Origin: Rosellinia necatrix
Lineage: Eukaryota; Ascomycota; Sordariomycetes; Xylariales; Xylariaceae
Assembly (NCBI GenBank): GCA_021209875.1
Contig: JAGYVD010000004.1
Coordinates: 3,695,001-3,759,000 of the forward strand
Length of the DNA stretch: 64,000 nucleotides
Direction: 5' to 3'
A program made the translations under genes and the position numbers. Below the pieces are notes generated by a model that saw only the letters and a program-made list of their open reading frames with translations, was not told the DNA's origin and did no database searches. This document shows positions 1-12,532 of this stretch, piece by piece. Position 1 is the first letter of the stretch, and each line of letters begins with the position of its first letter.

Positions 1-1090
1 TGTTCTCAAGGAATTCATTGTACTGTCTCGTGAACGTCGGTATGTGAATGATGTCTAGTCGCGTATTAGCACACCGGCATCAGACCCAGCCGAGTCTCAA
101 GGCCGCAGGAGATCAGCATACGTTGGGATGGACTATTTGAGTTGAAATAGCGGTTCATTAACCTATCCATGACGGTTTTGTCGGGCAGTAGGGCCAATAA
201 CTCTTCCTTATTCTGCGGCGCGCCTCTTGACAGTATGAGCATTTCGCTCGGGCCCATGCTCTCGTAAGGATCATCCACTGCAATATCCGAAGTCAGATGT
301 CACTATCCTCAGCGCGATACGAGTGTCTCAGAGATAGAGAGAAACCCCCGAGACATGACGGAGGCCGGAAAGAGTGACTTGGCACGCCTGAACAAAAACA
401 CAGGGGCAGGAGGATAGGTAGGTAGCAAGCCCAAAAAAAAAAAAGGTTACTTGCTGTCGAGCTCGGGAACCTCGGGGTCCTCAAAATAGGTTTTGAGGTC
501 CTCAAGCTGGGATGGTTTTAGCCCCCTGTCTTTTCCCTAGGATGAAGAGGTGTGGATGAAAGAACACAGGGGCTACTGACATCTTCTAAGATGGCCATGA
601 AGTGCGTGCCGCCGACATAGTTTGTCGCTCGCTCGCTGTGGACGACGGAACCGCTCGGGTTGCGTCCCTGTATTGAACCGCCGAGACCGTTACCGTTGGC
701 GCCCGCGCCACCGTCCGACTCGACCATGCCGCGTACCATGCCCTCGAGGCGTCGGAGCCGGGCCGCCATGGTCTTGGCCGGCTTGATCTTTTCTTGCCGA
801 GGGGCATAGGTGCACGTGTCGGACTTGCCGCGCTTGAGGCACTGGCCACAGGGGGTAGCCCGATCGCACTTGAGCTTTGAGGAGCGGCACGGGTGGCATG
901 ATAGCAAAACGCGTGTACGCTTTGCTGGCGCCGACAACACCGATGTAGCAGTGCCCTGAGGTGATTGATCGCTATGGCTGTCAGCTCCATGGGAGCTAGT
1001 GCTTCGTCCGTGGCCCTCTGGAGATGCCATATCGTCTGCTGAGCCCTCCCGATGACAAGAGAGAGCGTGGCCTCGGCCTTTCGCACCCAA
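1..1090 (-). CDS. Zn2Cys6 transcription factor, N-terminal part (runs off left edge)
   Basis: Partial gene: exons 581-1090, 455-506, 122-277 and 1-54, continuing beyond base 1. Exon 1 encodes a fungal binuclear zinc cluster with Cys at about residues 65, 68, 75, 81, 84 and 93 (CX2CX6CX5CX2CX8C), followed by a leucine/arginine linker (AARLRRLEGMV). The joined exons 1-4 then read AILED-LEDLKTYFEDPE, DDPYES, the LLALLPDK/RYFNS block and HIIHIPTFTRQYNEF, which is the usual start of the fungal-specific transcription factor (middle homology) domain. Joining is phase-consistent only if intron 2 (278-454) starts with GC (GCAAGT) instead of GT; introns 1 (507-580) and 3 (55-121) are GT-AG. The ATG at 1090 gives the longest start; an in-frame ATG at 1030 is possible. 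Expected to be a nuclear DNA-binding regulator; target genes cannot be inferred. The family call is firm, the exact start is not. Confidence 0.88.
278..454 (-). other. Probable GC-AG intron
   Basis: On the minus strand the upstream exon ends ...GAC A and the intron begins GCAAGTAACC. It ends TTGCAG before TGGATGATCC. The neighbouring GT (two bases downstream) would put a stop codon into the next exon, whereas the GC donor keeps the conserved domain in frame. GCAAGT is the known consensus of minor GC-AG introns. Confidence 0.65.
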
Positions 1091-1257
1091 GAAATAACGG
1101 ACACGGGCGATAACTCGGTGCTAAATTAGCAGGCCGTGTGTGTATATACACATACGATATCGCCCCCTGCGGGGTGAGACGAAATACTATGTGGAATAAG
1201 TGCGTCTTTCTTTAAATATTATACATAGTACATCTCTCTCTCTCTCTATATCTCTCG

Positions 1258-1292
<35 letters not shown>

Positions 1293-2501
1293 TCATCTCT
1301 CTCTCTCTCTCTTTCGAGTCTCGACACTAGTACATTGTAGTGGGGTGGTGGGTAGTTTACACGTGACGATGAATCCAATGAAGATATCAAGAGGCTCATG
1401 GGAAGAATCAGCCCATAGTTTTTATTGGATATACCCAGCTTGCCAAGTCTCTACAATCCACCCGTTTGTACTGGTGTCAGTATCTATCTAGGTACCTATA
1501 TTGAAAGAGATATGCCTGGAGTAAGAAAATACTTGATCATAAGTTCTGACTAAAACACTTTGTGTGTGATTTTCTGACTGTTGAATACTTTGGTAATGTG
1601 TCTGTTCCAAGACTTCAGACACTTCTTCGAATTAGCTCGCTGAGCACATGCGGTAGGCATCGACAGAACTTTGACTTGCCTGTCTGGCCCAAGACTTTTT
1701 TATGGGGTAATTCTTACTCCTGTCAGACCTAAGAATAGGTGTACAGGGGCCGATACATAAGGCTAGGTAGGGGCTGCATTCCGGGCTGCCTGTGCATATA
1801 TCACCTCGGCGTATATGATAACCTACGCTATCCATTCATTTGATGACCTCATACCACGATGTGGCCATTGCAGTCGTCGCTCGGGTGGTGAATATCATTG
1901 CGAATAGCGTAACCCTACCTGAGCTCGTTTTCTTTGGGACCGAAAACTGTTGTTTTCTCAGTAAAAATGGGTTGTAAGTAAGTACTTTGACTAGACAAGG
2001 AAGTCATAGATCACCGGGTTTCGTCTTGACTTGAAGCCTCTCGTGCTTACATTCACTCTGATGCTGTCACCGCTGCTTGGATCATAATATCGCTAATAAT
2101 CTCTTTAGGTCGTGGCGAACGATGAATGTCCCCTTGCTCCCATGCTTAGATAAAAACAACTGGTTTGTATTATATGCCGCCAAGTCTATAGTGTGCCATG
2201 GTAGTTGCAATATTGTAAATACTCGACAGTGATAGTCCCTTAGGTATACATGGTATATATCCATCGTTGTCCCCGTGTCGCTCAATTCCACGCTATGCAC
2301 CTCACCGCCGAAGAAAAACACCCTCCCTCAGATAGCTAATAGAAAAAGATGGACCAGCCAGTGGTTAATAATGTGTAATTTAAACGGGAGCGCAGTGGTG
2401 CATCCGATCTGATAAGTGTTGCGCCGCTGCCAAGCTTGCAGCTGAAACCCAATAACGACAACAATAATGACACGAGACCACAAGGAAATGATAGCAGCCA
2501 A
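1091..2501. other. Intergenic region between two minus-strand regulators
   Basis: Upstream region of the regulator at the left edge and 3' flank of the next one. It holds a compound microsatellite at about 1232-1313. I see no conserved coding sequence or RNA gene in it; the short open frames at 1632-1835 and 2082-2321 have no recognisable domain. Confidence 0.6.
1232..1313. repeat. Compound CT / CA / CT microsatellite
   Basis: A CT run (about 1232-1247), a CA run (about 1260-1290) and a second CT run (about 1295-1313) lie next to each other, roughly 140-220 bases upstream of the first regulator's ATG at 1090 on the minus strand. On that strand this is a GA/TG tract in the probable promoter. 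Confidence 0.9.
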
Positions 2502-4710
2502 TCACCACACGATCTTGGTGGCGCGCGTCCGTAAATCTGGCATGCCAGGGATTAATCCCCTCGTGCCACATTGAAGTACGGCGATTCGTTTTTGAAGATC
2601 AAATTCAACGGCTCGAACCATAATTCGTTTCCTCTCGGGCACCCATGTGTTTTCGGTCCTCATTTGTGGTGACAGTGGTGAGCTTTCTCTCCGGCTGCCC
2701 CAACGCGCATTGCCGCCAGGACCCAGAGGGAGGTCCTCCCCAAACGCCGGGGAGCCATTAGACATCGAGCTAGGACTTCCTATAGATAATCTACTAGCCT
2801 CAGTAGAACTCGAAACGGGCCGTGGCGTATCATCGACCCCATCGTCTTCCTCCTCGACCGTAGCTATCCAGCTACCTATCCGTGCACAGAGTTCGCTATC
2901 CCACATGCCTTCTCTTCGTGCGCTGGTTCGTAATAATTGGATGGCTTGTTGGCGAGTGAGGGGATCCCGACATTTTGTGGCGACGACGAAAAGTGGTGGT
3001 ACAATTCCTAGGTCTGCACTGAAACTCGGCTTAATGTGTCGAGCTGTGTACTCGCCACCAAACGCGTCGGGATGGGTGAACTGGTGGTGTTGGCAGAAGT
3101 TAGGGTTGGGGCATCTCTTTGCAGCGGCCCGCCGCTCTTCGTCCCCAATAACCTCCATGGCCAAATTAACAATATCTCGGAAAAGCGGGAGGAACTGGTC
3201 AAATTGAGACTCGCTGTCACTGAATGTCATCTTGAAGAGGATACAACCCATTGTTTGATTCATTTTTAAAACTGCAATCGCGGCTTTTTCCTGTGTGCTC
3301 TTCGCTGGAGCCATGCGGGAGGTGAGAATTGGGTCAAAGGCCCTCGACCAGGCCTCCATTTGATCATCGAACTCCTTTCCATACTGTTTAAGCTCCAAGG
3401 GGAGAATGTGCATGGGGCTTATCCTCACAAAGGTTGACATGTGTTCGGTGAACCTCATGATATTTTCACAGAGCGTGTCCCAGGCTAGCCTCCCGTTGTG
3501 CAATGATGTAAATGCTTCCGGGATACGGCCTCGGTTTGTTGACACGGGTGGCCCTCCATTGATGGAAGATGGCGGCGCAGTCTCTCCGGCCTTGGGAGTT
3601 AAGCGAATGACGTAGGGCTGGGGAAAATGAAATGCCATGTCGTATGATTTCGCCTGGATAACCAGTCGGGTGAACATTTGTATGAGGTCTTGCTCCACTG
3701 GCTCTTCAGGCCGTGGAAGATTAGCCTGGCGACGTTCGTCACGAAGTGTTTCCAGCAATCGGAGTCCGCTTTGTATCTGCTGGATCGCCTGTTTATGGTC
3801 GCCAATGAAAGAATCGAAACAAGCCAACAAGACGGATGCCATCAGACTCATCCTCTTCTTAGCTTGATCATGTGAGCCCGAGTTGACCACAGCCTTAATA
3901 GCTAGGGAATAGTGCTTGAAAGCTACCTCCTGATGTCTCAGGGCATTGTCTAGCTGGCTCGTGCCGGAGGGGCCGGAGGGAGAGCCAGGCGGCGACTCAG
4001 ACATCTTCTCGAGTGTTTTGTACAGGGCGCCTAGGGCAACCACGGCATGCCTTATCGAGTCTTCAGAATGGCATTCTTGTAGCACCCTCTTCGTCCAAAA
4101 CGAGGAATCGAAGAAGCCAGACAGCTCGCTGGCAGTGTAGTCTCTGAATAGCTGGAAATATTGGCCTTCGGAAGAATCAAAAGGGATAGCTGATGGTTGG
4201 CGAAGTATGAGGGACGTGTACTCGGGGCTCATGGGGGGTGTGAGGGCCGTCGTACGCAAGGGCGCTGGGGCATTGGCATAAAGCTGGGAGACTGGTTGAA
4301 TCCGGGGTCTCGTCGGCGCTATTGCTAGTGTCTGGTCCGCTTGGCCAGATGGCTTGGGCGCAATCGGCTTCACCTGGGAGATGTGAGGCCGGGGCGGCGG
4401 GGGGTAGCCGGTGCATTGCTTCTTGGAGCGCACACACTGCGTGCAGGCCGGCCGTTGTTCGTCGCATTTGATACGGCGTAGTCTGCGATGGTTGGTGTGT
4501 CAGCCCGACAAACTTCGGCTTTGCAGGGTAGTTGGAGGTCGCCTCGAGGGGGAGCGCGGCACTGGCTACATACTTGCAATTATTACACCCGGTCCTGACT
4601 TTTGGCTTGCTTTTCCGAACCCTCCGCGGCCCCCGAGGATCGCCGTAGCCGCCCCCTCCGTTTGACCCGCCGTCCACGGGCGACGCATGCAACACACTCG
4701 CCGTGGCCAT
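2502..4710 (-). CDS. Zn2Cys6 transcription factor with Fungal_trans_2 (DUF3468-type) domain
   Basis: Two exons, 4574-4710 and 2502-4482, separated by a 91-nt GT-AG intron (4483-4573) that falls inside the zinc cluster, a common position in this family. The product is 705 residues. Joined, the cluster has Cys at 42, 45, 52, 59, 62 and 69 (CX2CX6CX6CX2CX6C; motif CNNCKLRRIKC...CTQC...C). After a proline-rich linker comes a long alpha-helical region containing YFQLFRDYTASELSGFFDSSFW, a signature of the Fungal_trans_2 type. The C-terminus (GLIPGMPDLRTRATKIVW) resembles the normal end of these proteins, so the gene looks intact. The ATG at 4710 was chosen because it opens the exon that carries the first two cysteines. 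A nuclear regulator; its targets are unknown. It is transcribed in the same direction as the regulator to its left and is not close enough to share a promoter. Confidence 0.93.
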
Positions 4711-5626
4711 GGTTGCGGTCCTGCGCCGGGTCGGATGTTTTGCTATCACGGACAGTGTATGAGTGCGCTCATAACAATGTGACGTGAAGCGCTTCAGCGG
4801 CCCACCACGTCTGGCCTGGCCTACCACTCTGCCGGACTCCGTAATGCGACCACGGCCGGGTACTGCTGGGTCGGAGGTAATGCCAAATTGTGGTATCGTC
4901 ACGTGTGCCGGGCCAGGGCTCGACGGCTGTCGAAATAGGCGCCACAGGGCGGATAGACTGGTTCGGGATTGTCGGCAAAGGCGAAGGTGAAGGCGGGAGA
5001 AGAAGCCTGTGCTTCCACGATCTTAAAGCGAGCTTTGCGGTGCTGTAGCTGCTGGGGGAAGGGAGGCAGGGGTGGGGGGAGACTAGCAAAGAGTGATGAG
5101 GCGATGAGGCGACGAAGCGACGAAGCAATGAAGCAATGAAGCAGAGCGGACCTCCGGATGACAATTATCTTTCCCCCTGGACAGAATGAAAGAATATAAA
5201 AATATGGAATGCGGTTTCACTAACAGCGTAAAATAAAGGCTAGTTGTTGCTGGAACCCTTGCCGCGACGGGATGGCACTGCAAAGGGGATATTTGTCCCG
5301 GTATGGCGGGGCGAGCAAGCTGGAGGTCCCAGTAGTATTATGTATGTTTCTGGCGAGGTACCTGGGCCGTAGGTAGGGATAGGTGCGCGGATGGTGAGAT
5401 AGTGCGGTTGGGGTGGGCCAAGAAACAGACCGGGATTAGCTAGTGTGCTGTGCGCTACCTGGTAGGTAGGTAGGCTAGTACATGTACCGCGAGGTGTGTC
5501 CCAGGCAGGCCCTCGGCCTCGTTCGATCTGTCTTCGACGTGGGGAGGAGGGTGATCCAATGGTTAATATGGGTTCGTGAGTGGATGGCGTACTGTGTGCG
5601 ACCTGACATATCGTATGTAACCCGGA

Positions 5627-5654
5627 ATACATACATACATACATACATACATAC
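5627..5654. repeat. (ACAT)n microsatellite
   Basis: About seven uninterrupted tetranucleotide units of ATAC/ACAT. Confidence 0.9.
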
Positions 5655-8600
5655 CACTACCTGGGTGGGTAGGCATGTAATTGTACCACAAAGGTGGAAC
5701 TCGGCGTATCCGCCGCCTTCGAGAAGGGCACGGCTAGGTACTTAGTGCAGGTGGTAACAGGTAAGAATTGGCACTGATGGCTGATGGATGTGGGTGGTGG
5801 TACTCTACGAAAGTACCCTGCCTACCTAGGTAGGTGCTCGTCAGTGCTCTGCCTTTCGCAAGGCATGAGAGATGATTGACAGCATACTCCTACCCGTAGG
5901 CCTCCTAGGGTAAACAGTGCAGATATTTTTCATGCGCTTATTCGGGGGCCATCCTCTGCTATCATCATAGAAACCACGACATGCATTATGCACTCTGCTA
6001 GAGCGGTGGGCAAGGGCATGATGGGAAAGACTGCAAAGGAGGCCGCTGTCTTCCCGTCCTAACTGCCTACCTAAGCAGGTAGTACTTACCAACCCTCAGC
6101 TCTATCTATAAAGACGCTACCAGGTACTTGTAGCACAGCCATGGCCCCTGATTGGTGGCCCAGTGCAACACCTAATGCTGGAGGTAGTTTACATCCTTAT
6201 GGCTACCTAGCTACCTACCTAAGGTACTTACCTACGGCAGCACACCTACTACCTAGTACCCCCCAGGTACTACGTATATATCCACCCAGGATGGTAACAC
6301 CTTGAGGCAGAAAGGCTAGATGTAGGCTCCCTGTTCCGCTATTTACTTAGCCTACCTAGGCTAAGTTAGTTACCCGGGGGTCAAGTCTCCTACCAAATGT
6401 ACGGTCGAACCTATGTATGTACTTGTATGCCTTGTATTCTCCATTCCGTTGTCTCTCTTATTCCCCTTCTCTGGCGATGGCACATCACGTAGTCTGCGTG
6501 TGCGGTACACTGATTTCATCCTTGATTCGCCGAAGCATCGTGTGCTTAAGTGAAACAATGGAAAACCACGCGGAATGCCCCAATGCGATAAAAGGTACTT
6601 GTAGTGGTTCCATCAGGTGGGCCGCCTTGACGATTCAGCCACTTCGCCTTCTCGTAGCCTCCGTCCTACTTATACTATAGGTATTAGTTGGTAGTAGCAG
6701 TAGTAGTATTTTATCGTCTATGCTATAGGTATCAAGTAGGTAGGTAGGTGCCTACCTGACCGAGCATCACAGGCACACGCATGTGTGGCTGATTCCCGCA
6801 CCTTGATGACATGGAAACCAATGCTCATACACCCCTTTCTTCGACTTTGTCCTATTAGACGTCGCGTTGTATAACGGCATATGCATTCCGTCTGGAGCAT
6901 AGTCTTTCCCTATCTAATCTCTTTTGCAGGGACAAGCAGCCTAACCAGACGATGATGGCGTTGTTAGTTGTCACTGATGATGAGGAGGATGATACCATTA
7001 CCACCTGCATGGCAGTGACAAATCTGGCCCACGAGCTCAGCGCCGTCCCTTGCCGGCGGTCACCACCACCGGAAACATGCCTTCTTTCTCACTAGTCTAA
7101 TGTCGCGGAGGGCAGAGACATTCCTGCACGGGCCAAACAATGTCTTGCGCGGATTCGGCCAGCCTGGTTAGGTAATTCCTGGGTTCTTCACGCAATGGCA
7201 CCCCACCATTTCAGCCCTATAAACTACCTACTTTCGCAGGCTCTACATATCCATTACTCAAAAGGAACAAACTCACAACCACAACCCCTTCGAGCTCGAT
7301 AGGGAGTTGTAGCAGAGGACGGGCGTACTCTGTAGCGTGCGAGGGTCTGTTATGGGCGGCCACCTTTTTTTCTTTTTCTTTTCTTTCTTTTTTTTTTTTT
7401 TCAGAGGAGCGCGGATATGACTTCCTAATCACCGTCGTGCCCCGAATCCAATGCATCTCGTGCGTCTCATGCCCAGGCTAATGTGCGTCCAGAAATCTAA
7501 CCGTGCCGCTTTACTGCCGCCAGCTCGACTTGCAACCAATGCCAGGGCTCTGTCTCAAGCGCTGCACCCCTCCTTCCTGCACTGCACAACTCAGTAGTAA
7601 ACTGCCCTATAATCAGCCCTACAGGTCCCTTTAAACCGTAGGTAGCTAGCTACAGTAGTGTACATTTCGTCATCGGCATCATGCCCCACTGGCTTCAACA
7701 ATTGGGGGCTAATACAACGCTGGCGCACGTCTGGTGCTGAGAACGGCCTGGGCAAACGGTATACGCATTCGGCACTAGCCGCCATTTGTAGGGCGGCCTC
7801 AATACCACCCGCCCGTTCGCATACCATAGTTACCCCACCGGCATTATAGTTGACCATGGGCGGCGATACTCATGGTAATAACTTCGGCAGACTCTAGGTG
7901 GCGCATTTACCGGAACATATGATGCTACCGACGGCAGCGTGGTTTCCCCGGGTCGGCTGGGCCTATCTGTGAGAAGGGCGGCATGTACCCAAGGAAATGT
8001 CACCCTGGGTACAATAGCCGATCTCGCTTAATACGAGCAAATGCCCGCGGCCAACGAATGAAGCTCTAGCGCTCGCTAATGTCCTGGCTGAGCTGAAACA
8101 ACTGGAGCTCTTTCGACTGGAATTATTACTCGGCCCTTTACTTGCCAGCTTAAAAAACGGTCGGGTCGTTTCCCTGCTACAACTACAGAGCGCTCCAGCG
8201 TTCTCGCGTTCTCGCATTCTCGCGTTCTTGCGTGGCTACCTACCTAGTCTGCTTGCATGCACTTTACCTGATGTAGGAAAATATCTCCAGGTGTCTTTGA
8301 TCGGTCTATATCCCGCGTCATCTCACCATTCTCATCACCTCTCGGCACACCGCACTTTGTGCCCATCTCGCCAATCAACGGATAGGCTTGTGATGGGGTA
8401 CCTATAAGAGGCTCTTAAAATCTGACTCAGGATAGCCTATTCGTTAGTGGCAGCGTACAGCGCTCTGGGCACCCCGAATTCTGCCTAGAGCTTTTAAGGT
8501 TGTTCTAAACCGGGGCTACCTGTTAGCCCTTATCGACTCCACGTTTCAAGGGTGTCGGAGAGACCGACTATATCTCAACAAAGACTATTGCAGATCACAT

Positions 8601-10770
8601 CCCATACACTACACTACGTATCTGTATGTACTCTGGCTATCGGTCACCCTGGCTTCCCCAGAATCTGCCCAGGTTCATATGACTATACATAGCACCACCT
8701 TTGGGGCGTACTAGGTACTGGAGAACATCGCCAGAGATATAGAAACCGGGTCCGGATAATACCATCGACTCTCCGGCATTGCCCCCGCCGCGATTGGCAT
8801 CATGGGATGAACCTGGAGCAGCCTGCAGAATAGCGAATATGCCATCGTCCAGCCAGGTCCAGGAAACCCAGGTATGTATGTATGTACCATAGGAGGGAGG
8901 TATGCCTTAGTGGCAATCTCCTGCGGGGCTAGTGCGATCAAACAACATAGTGTAGATAATCCCACGGGTTGCCGTTTGGGCTCCCTGCTGCCCGCGCGTA
9001 GGGCTGCATCTGATCGCGGATCCTCGTCCGGGGTGAGTCTTCCCCCGTCCGATAGGCACCTCTATACGGTCTCCTTCCGACACCGCCCGACTTACACCGA
9101 TTACCATCCCGATGTAACTTCGCACGAAGCAGCCAACATCAAAATTAACCCCTCTCTCGGATCATTATCAGGCGACGCTGACTCATTGCACAGAGCGTCT
9201 ACTGCAATCCACAGCACCCTCCAGTCGTGCGCATACCGCAGCCAATCGCCGTAAATGCGAACCAGTGCTGCAACGGTCTATGGTCGTACAAGTCGTCGCC
9301 TAGCCGGCGCATAACATGTAAACGTGTCACAACATGGATGACGGGCGGTGTTTATACGATGGGATATTGCCGCGGAAGCATCAGCTAGGCTATCTCCCAC
9401 TGGGCATAGGCCATAACGGACCTTGGAGGCATCGTTAATATTCCGAAGCCAGGGCGTCCCTTCGTTCGGCCCTTGGCGTGTTCTACCATTTGTTCCTCGG
9501 CCGCCATGCTGTGTCTCTCGGTAAGCTACTATCGTGAGAACCGAATGAGTACATGACGTAGTATAAACCCAGAAGGTCAGTGCTCGAGGGGGGCGGTACC
9601 TCGTGAGTGCCGATTAGGTAGTGAGCAAGATACGCAAGTGATATACACAAGCTGACCGATCATGGCAGTATTAGGACTGGAATTAAGATCGTTTTCCATA
9701 GTCTCGTGGTCTGCACCCGTTTCCTGGTGCCTGGCCGGGCAGAGTCTAGCGTTAGCAAATTTTCGCAGTGTTGCAATCCAGTATCAATAACTAGCTTTAA
9801 CTCGATGCCTGTTTTACGCGTGGTATGCATACCCTTTTTGTGCAGTTTCATCCCACTGATAATAGCATTTCAAACAAATAAACATGCAAGTGACCGGTAC
9901 ATCAGCTGCCACCAGGATGTGCTCGCCTCCTTTCAGATTCCGGAGTGGTCGGATGTTGACACCCAACCTACGAGCAACTGCGCACGACCAATGTATTCAT
10001 CGAACCAACACACCTGACTGGAAAGACGTTAGATGCTTGCTGGTGGATCTTGGATGAAAAGTCGTACGGATGTCCAAAGCAGCCAACCCTTTTCCCCGCT
10101 TTGTTTGGGGGAGTCAACCACGATCAAGAGGCAAACACGACCTTTGCCAATCGCATAATACGGCGTATATCTGCACAGCCTTCTCACAGTCCAAAATGGC
10201 AAGGAATGGGCCGATGTGCACCCCGGGCGCGCGGGCGTCGGCCGCCTACTTCGGTGAGGTGTAGCACAGGGCCGAGGTGCCAGGTTACCACTGAGCCTAT
10301 CTAAGTGATGAACCTCGTGGGTTGGACGCGCTATCGAACATCACCATGCCAAAGCCTTGGTAGAATACATATATCGGCAGGTTAGTTGGGGGGTTTGCTA
10401 CGATTACCTAGTTCGATGGTTATAGCATCGACACTATATTTACCAGTTCGGCTTGTCGTGGTTGTCTCCGTGCCGAACTCAACTGTTGTTCATACAAATA
10501 TATTGCCTAAGGTGGGGGTTCGCCAGACATTGAAGATGAGATGCAAGGGGTTGAAGAGGAAACCCAGGCACTGACATAACCGATTATAGCGCCGCCTGCC
10601 TGGAGACTTCGGTGGGGCGGTACCGCAAACTGGGTGATTGGTCGCTATAGGGTGTTTTTTTTTTTGTTTTTGTTGTGTTTTTTTTGGTTTTTTTTTTGGG
10701 CAGGGGAGAGGGTGGTTTCTTTCCTTTTTTTCACTCCAACCATAAGGATACCTACCTACCTAGGTATCTT

Positions 10771-10992
10771 AGACACCTAGATTAGACGTTAATACTACTA
10801 CTACTACCTAGGTATCTTTGGGTAAGGGGACAACAGAGATTCAGGGTAGGCTGTGTGTCTTATCGCTTATCGAATACCACCTGAGGTAAATGCCCCGTAA
10901 AAAAGTTGCTAACATCGCAATTGAGGGACAATCATAGGTAGGTAGTAAGCACTGTCAGACACCTAGATTAGACGTTAATACTACTACTACTA
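10771..10992 (+). repeat. 36-bp direct repeat, two copies
   Basis: The segment starting AGACACCTAGATTAGACGTT and running into an ACT trinucleotide run occurs at 10771-10806 and again, identical, at 10957-10992 (186 bases apart). Both copies are flanked by TAGGTA motifs. It lies about 200-400 bases upstream of the membrane protein gene. Confidence 0.9.
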
Positions 10993-11172
10993 CTATAGGT
11001 AGGTAGTAAGTATCTAGATAGATGCCCAATACATCTTCCATCCCTCGTTGGTTTAATAGCAAATAATTTCGCCACAGCAAGTGCGTGAACTAACCACAAC
11101 AATACCCATATCAATCACCAACCCGCTTGCATAAAAAAAAACTATTTGACGTACTACCTCGGGGATTGAACG

Positions 11173-12043
11173 ATGGCATCGATCTTATCCTCACCGCCCA
11201 CCCCGTCCCCTCCGCCCCCTGTGTCCCAACAGCCCCAGCCACCGGCGGGGGGCGGAGGCGAGGGCAGCAGCAATAGCAGCAACAGCAGCAACAGCAGCAG
11301 CAGCGGCGGCGGCGGCGGCGCACCGCCCACAGAGCGATCCCACCACAACCCGCTACTGCGCCCCGTCGCGCTGGTGGTGACGCCGCTGGCGCTGCTGGCT
11401 CTTTGCCTGCCGCCGCGGCGCCTGGACGCGCGGGCGGCCCTGCTCGGCGGCGTGGGCGTCTGGGGCACGAACCACCTGGCGGGCGAGTACACGGGCCAGA
11501 CGTTCGCGCAGCGGTTCACGTCGCGCGCGGCGGCGGTCATGGCCGCCGCCGCTGAGGGGGTCCGAGCTGCCGGAGGGGCGCGCGCGACGCGGGCGCGGCT
11601 GCGCGAGGAGCGCGCGCCGCGAGGCCCTGCGCGCCCTGCGCGACGAGATGGTGCGCGCGGGGGCCGCGCCCGCGCCGGCCGCCGGGCAGCGGGGCTGGGA
11701 GGGCTGGACCGACGACCAGAAGAGGGCGCTGCTCGAGGCTTACGAGAGGAGGAGGCGACGCGAGGGGCCGCAGCCGCAGCAGAAAGGGGGAGAGGGGGAC
11801 GGGAAGGAGGGGAAGAGCAGCGGCGGCGGTGTCTTGCAGAAGATCTGGATGGGCGATGCTGCGCCCGACTGGAAGGAGAAGCGCGACCAGAGGGAGAGGG
11901 AGGCTCTGCGGGAGGGCGGAGGCGGGTATTGGAGCTTGATCACAGAGCAGATCGCCGATGTCTGGGGAGGTGGGCGCAAGGACGGAGGGGGGGATGACTC
12001 GAAGGGCGGAACGGGTGGCGATGGCGAGGTGAAAAAGCCGTGA
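11173..12043 (+). CDS. Rhomboid-family-like small membrane protein, with one frame break
   Basis: The first part (from the ATG at 11173) encodes a proline/glycine-rich N-terminus, a Ser-Asn tract from an AGC repeat, one hydrophobic segment at about residues 61-80 (LLRPVALVVTPLALLALCLP) and the motif LDARAALLGGVGVWGTNHLA. The second part, in the +1 frame from about 11617, encodes REALRALRDEM, WTDDQKRALLEAY, a GxLQKIWMG-like stretch and GYWSLITEQIADVW before the stop at 12043. Together they resemble a conserved fungal family of about 250-290 residues annotated as rhomboid family membrane protein; no rhomboid Ser/His catalytic pair is visible. One extra base in the GC-rich run around 11605-11620 would join the halves into 289 residues; no intron is plausible there. 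Without it the first frame runs to 11997 as a low-complexity Arg/Gly/Ala tail. Likely a sequencing indel or a recent mutation. The family call is from memory of the motif pattern. Confidence 0.6.
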
Positions 12044-12532
12044 TGAGATCACCTTCTTTTTCTTTTTACGAGGGGAGAGGGGCTGACAGCGCCCGGTTGT
12101 ACATTTACGGTGTATATTATACATGTGTGAACTGCATTAGATAGGGCATATATGGTTCGGAGTTTGGTTTGGTTCGCATAGGGGCTTGGGCAATGTACGC
12201 TATCATGAGAACTCGCATCTTCTAGTTACCACCTGTCGAGCCGTCGACTGGGCTGCCTAATTCCATCGGTTCGTTTGATTTCCATTACGTGAACTATCAC
12301 TGTAGCGCTACCAATATGCCAACAATCTCGTGTACTGATTAACATGACAGTAACTCCGTACCATCGAAGACGTGGCCACAACGCTCGAAGCCGCAAGAAA
12401 AGCAATCCACTGGTCCCATCCTTTTGTAGTCCACAATTGAATTGCCAGGATAGGATTTGTAACACCCCCCAGTTCGCAGACTAATGGGGAGAAACCGATA
12501 TAACCATATTTTGTTCTCTCACGATTACGTGA
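12044..12532. other. Convergent 3' intergenic region
   Basis: Lies between the 3' ends of two convergent genes. No coding motif, repeat or RNA gene is apparent. Confidence 0.6.

Larger units (their letters stand above)
4711..11172. other. Gene-free stretch of about 6.5 kb
   Basis: The 5' flanks of the regulator ending at 4710 and of the membrane protein starting at 11173 diverge across this stretch. It contains many dispersed TACCTAGGTAGG-type motifs (for example near 5820, 6060, 6210, 6350, 6735 and 10750), an ACAT microsatellite, poly-T tracts (7367-7402, 10657-10700) and one 36-bp direct repeat. Open frames are short, overlap on both strands and show no family motif. I see no tRNA-like B box. 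Confidence 0.6.
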
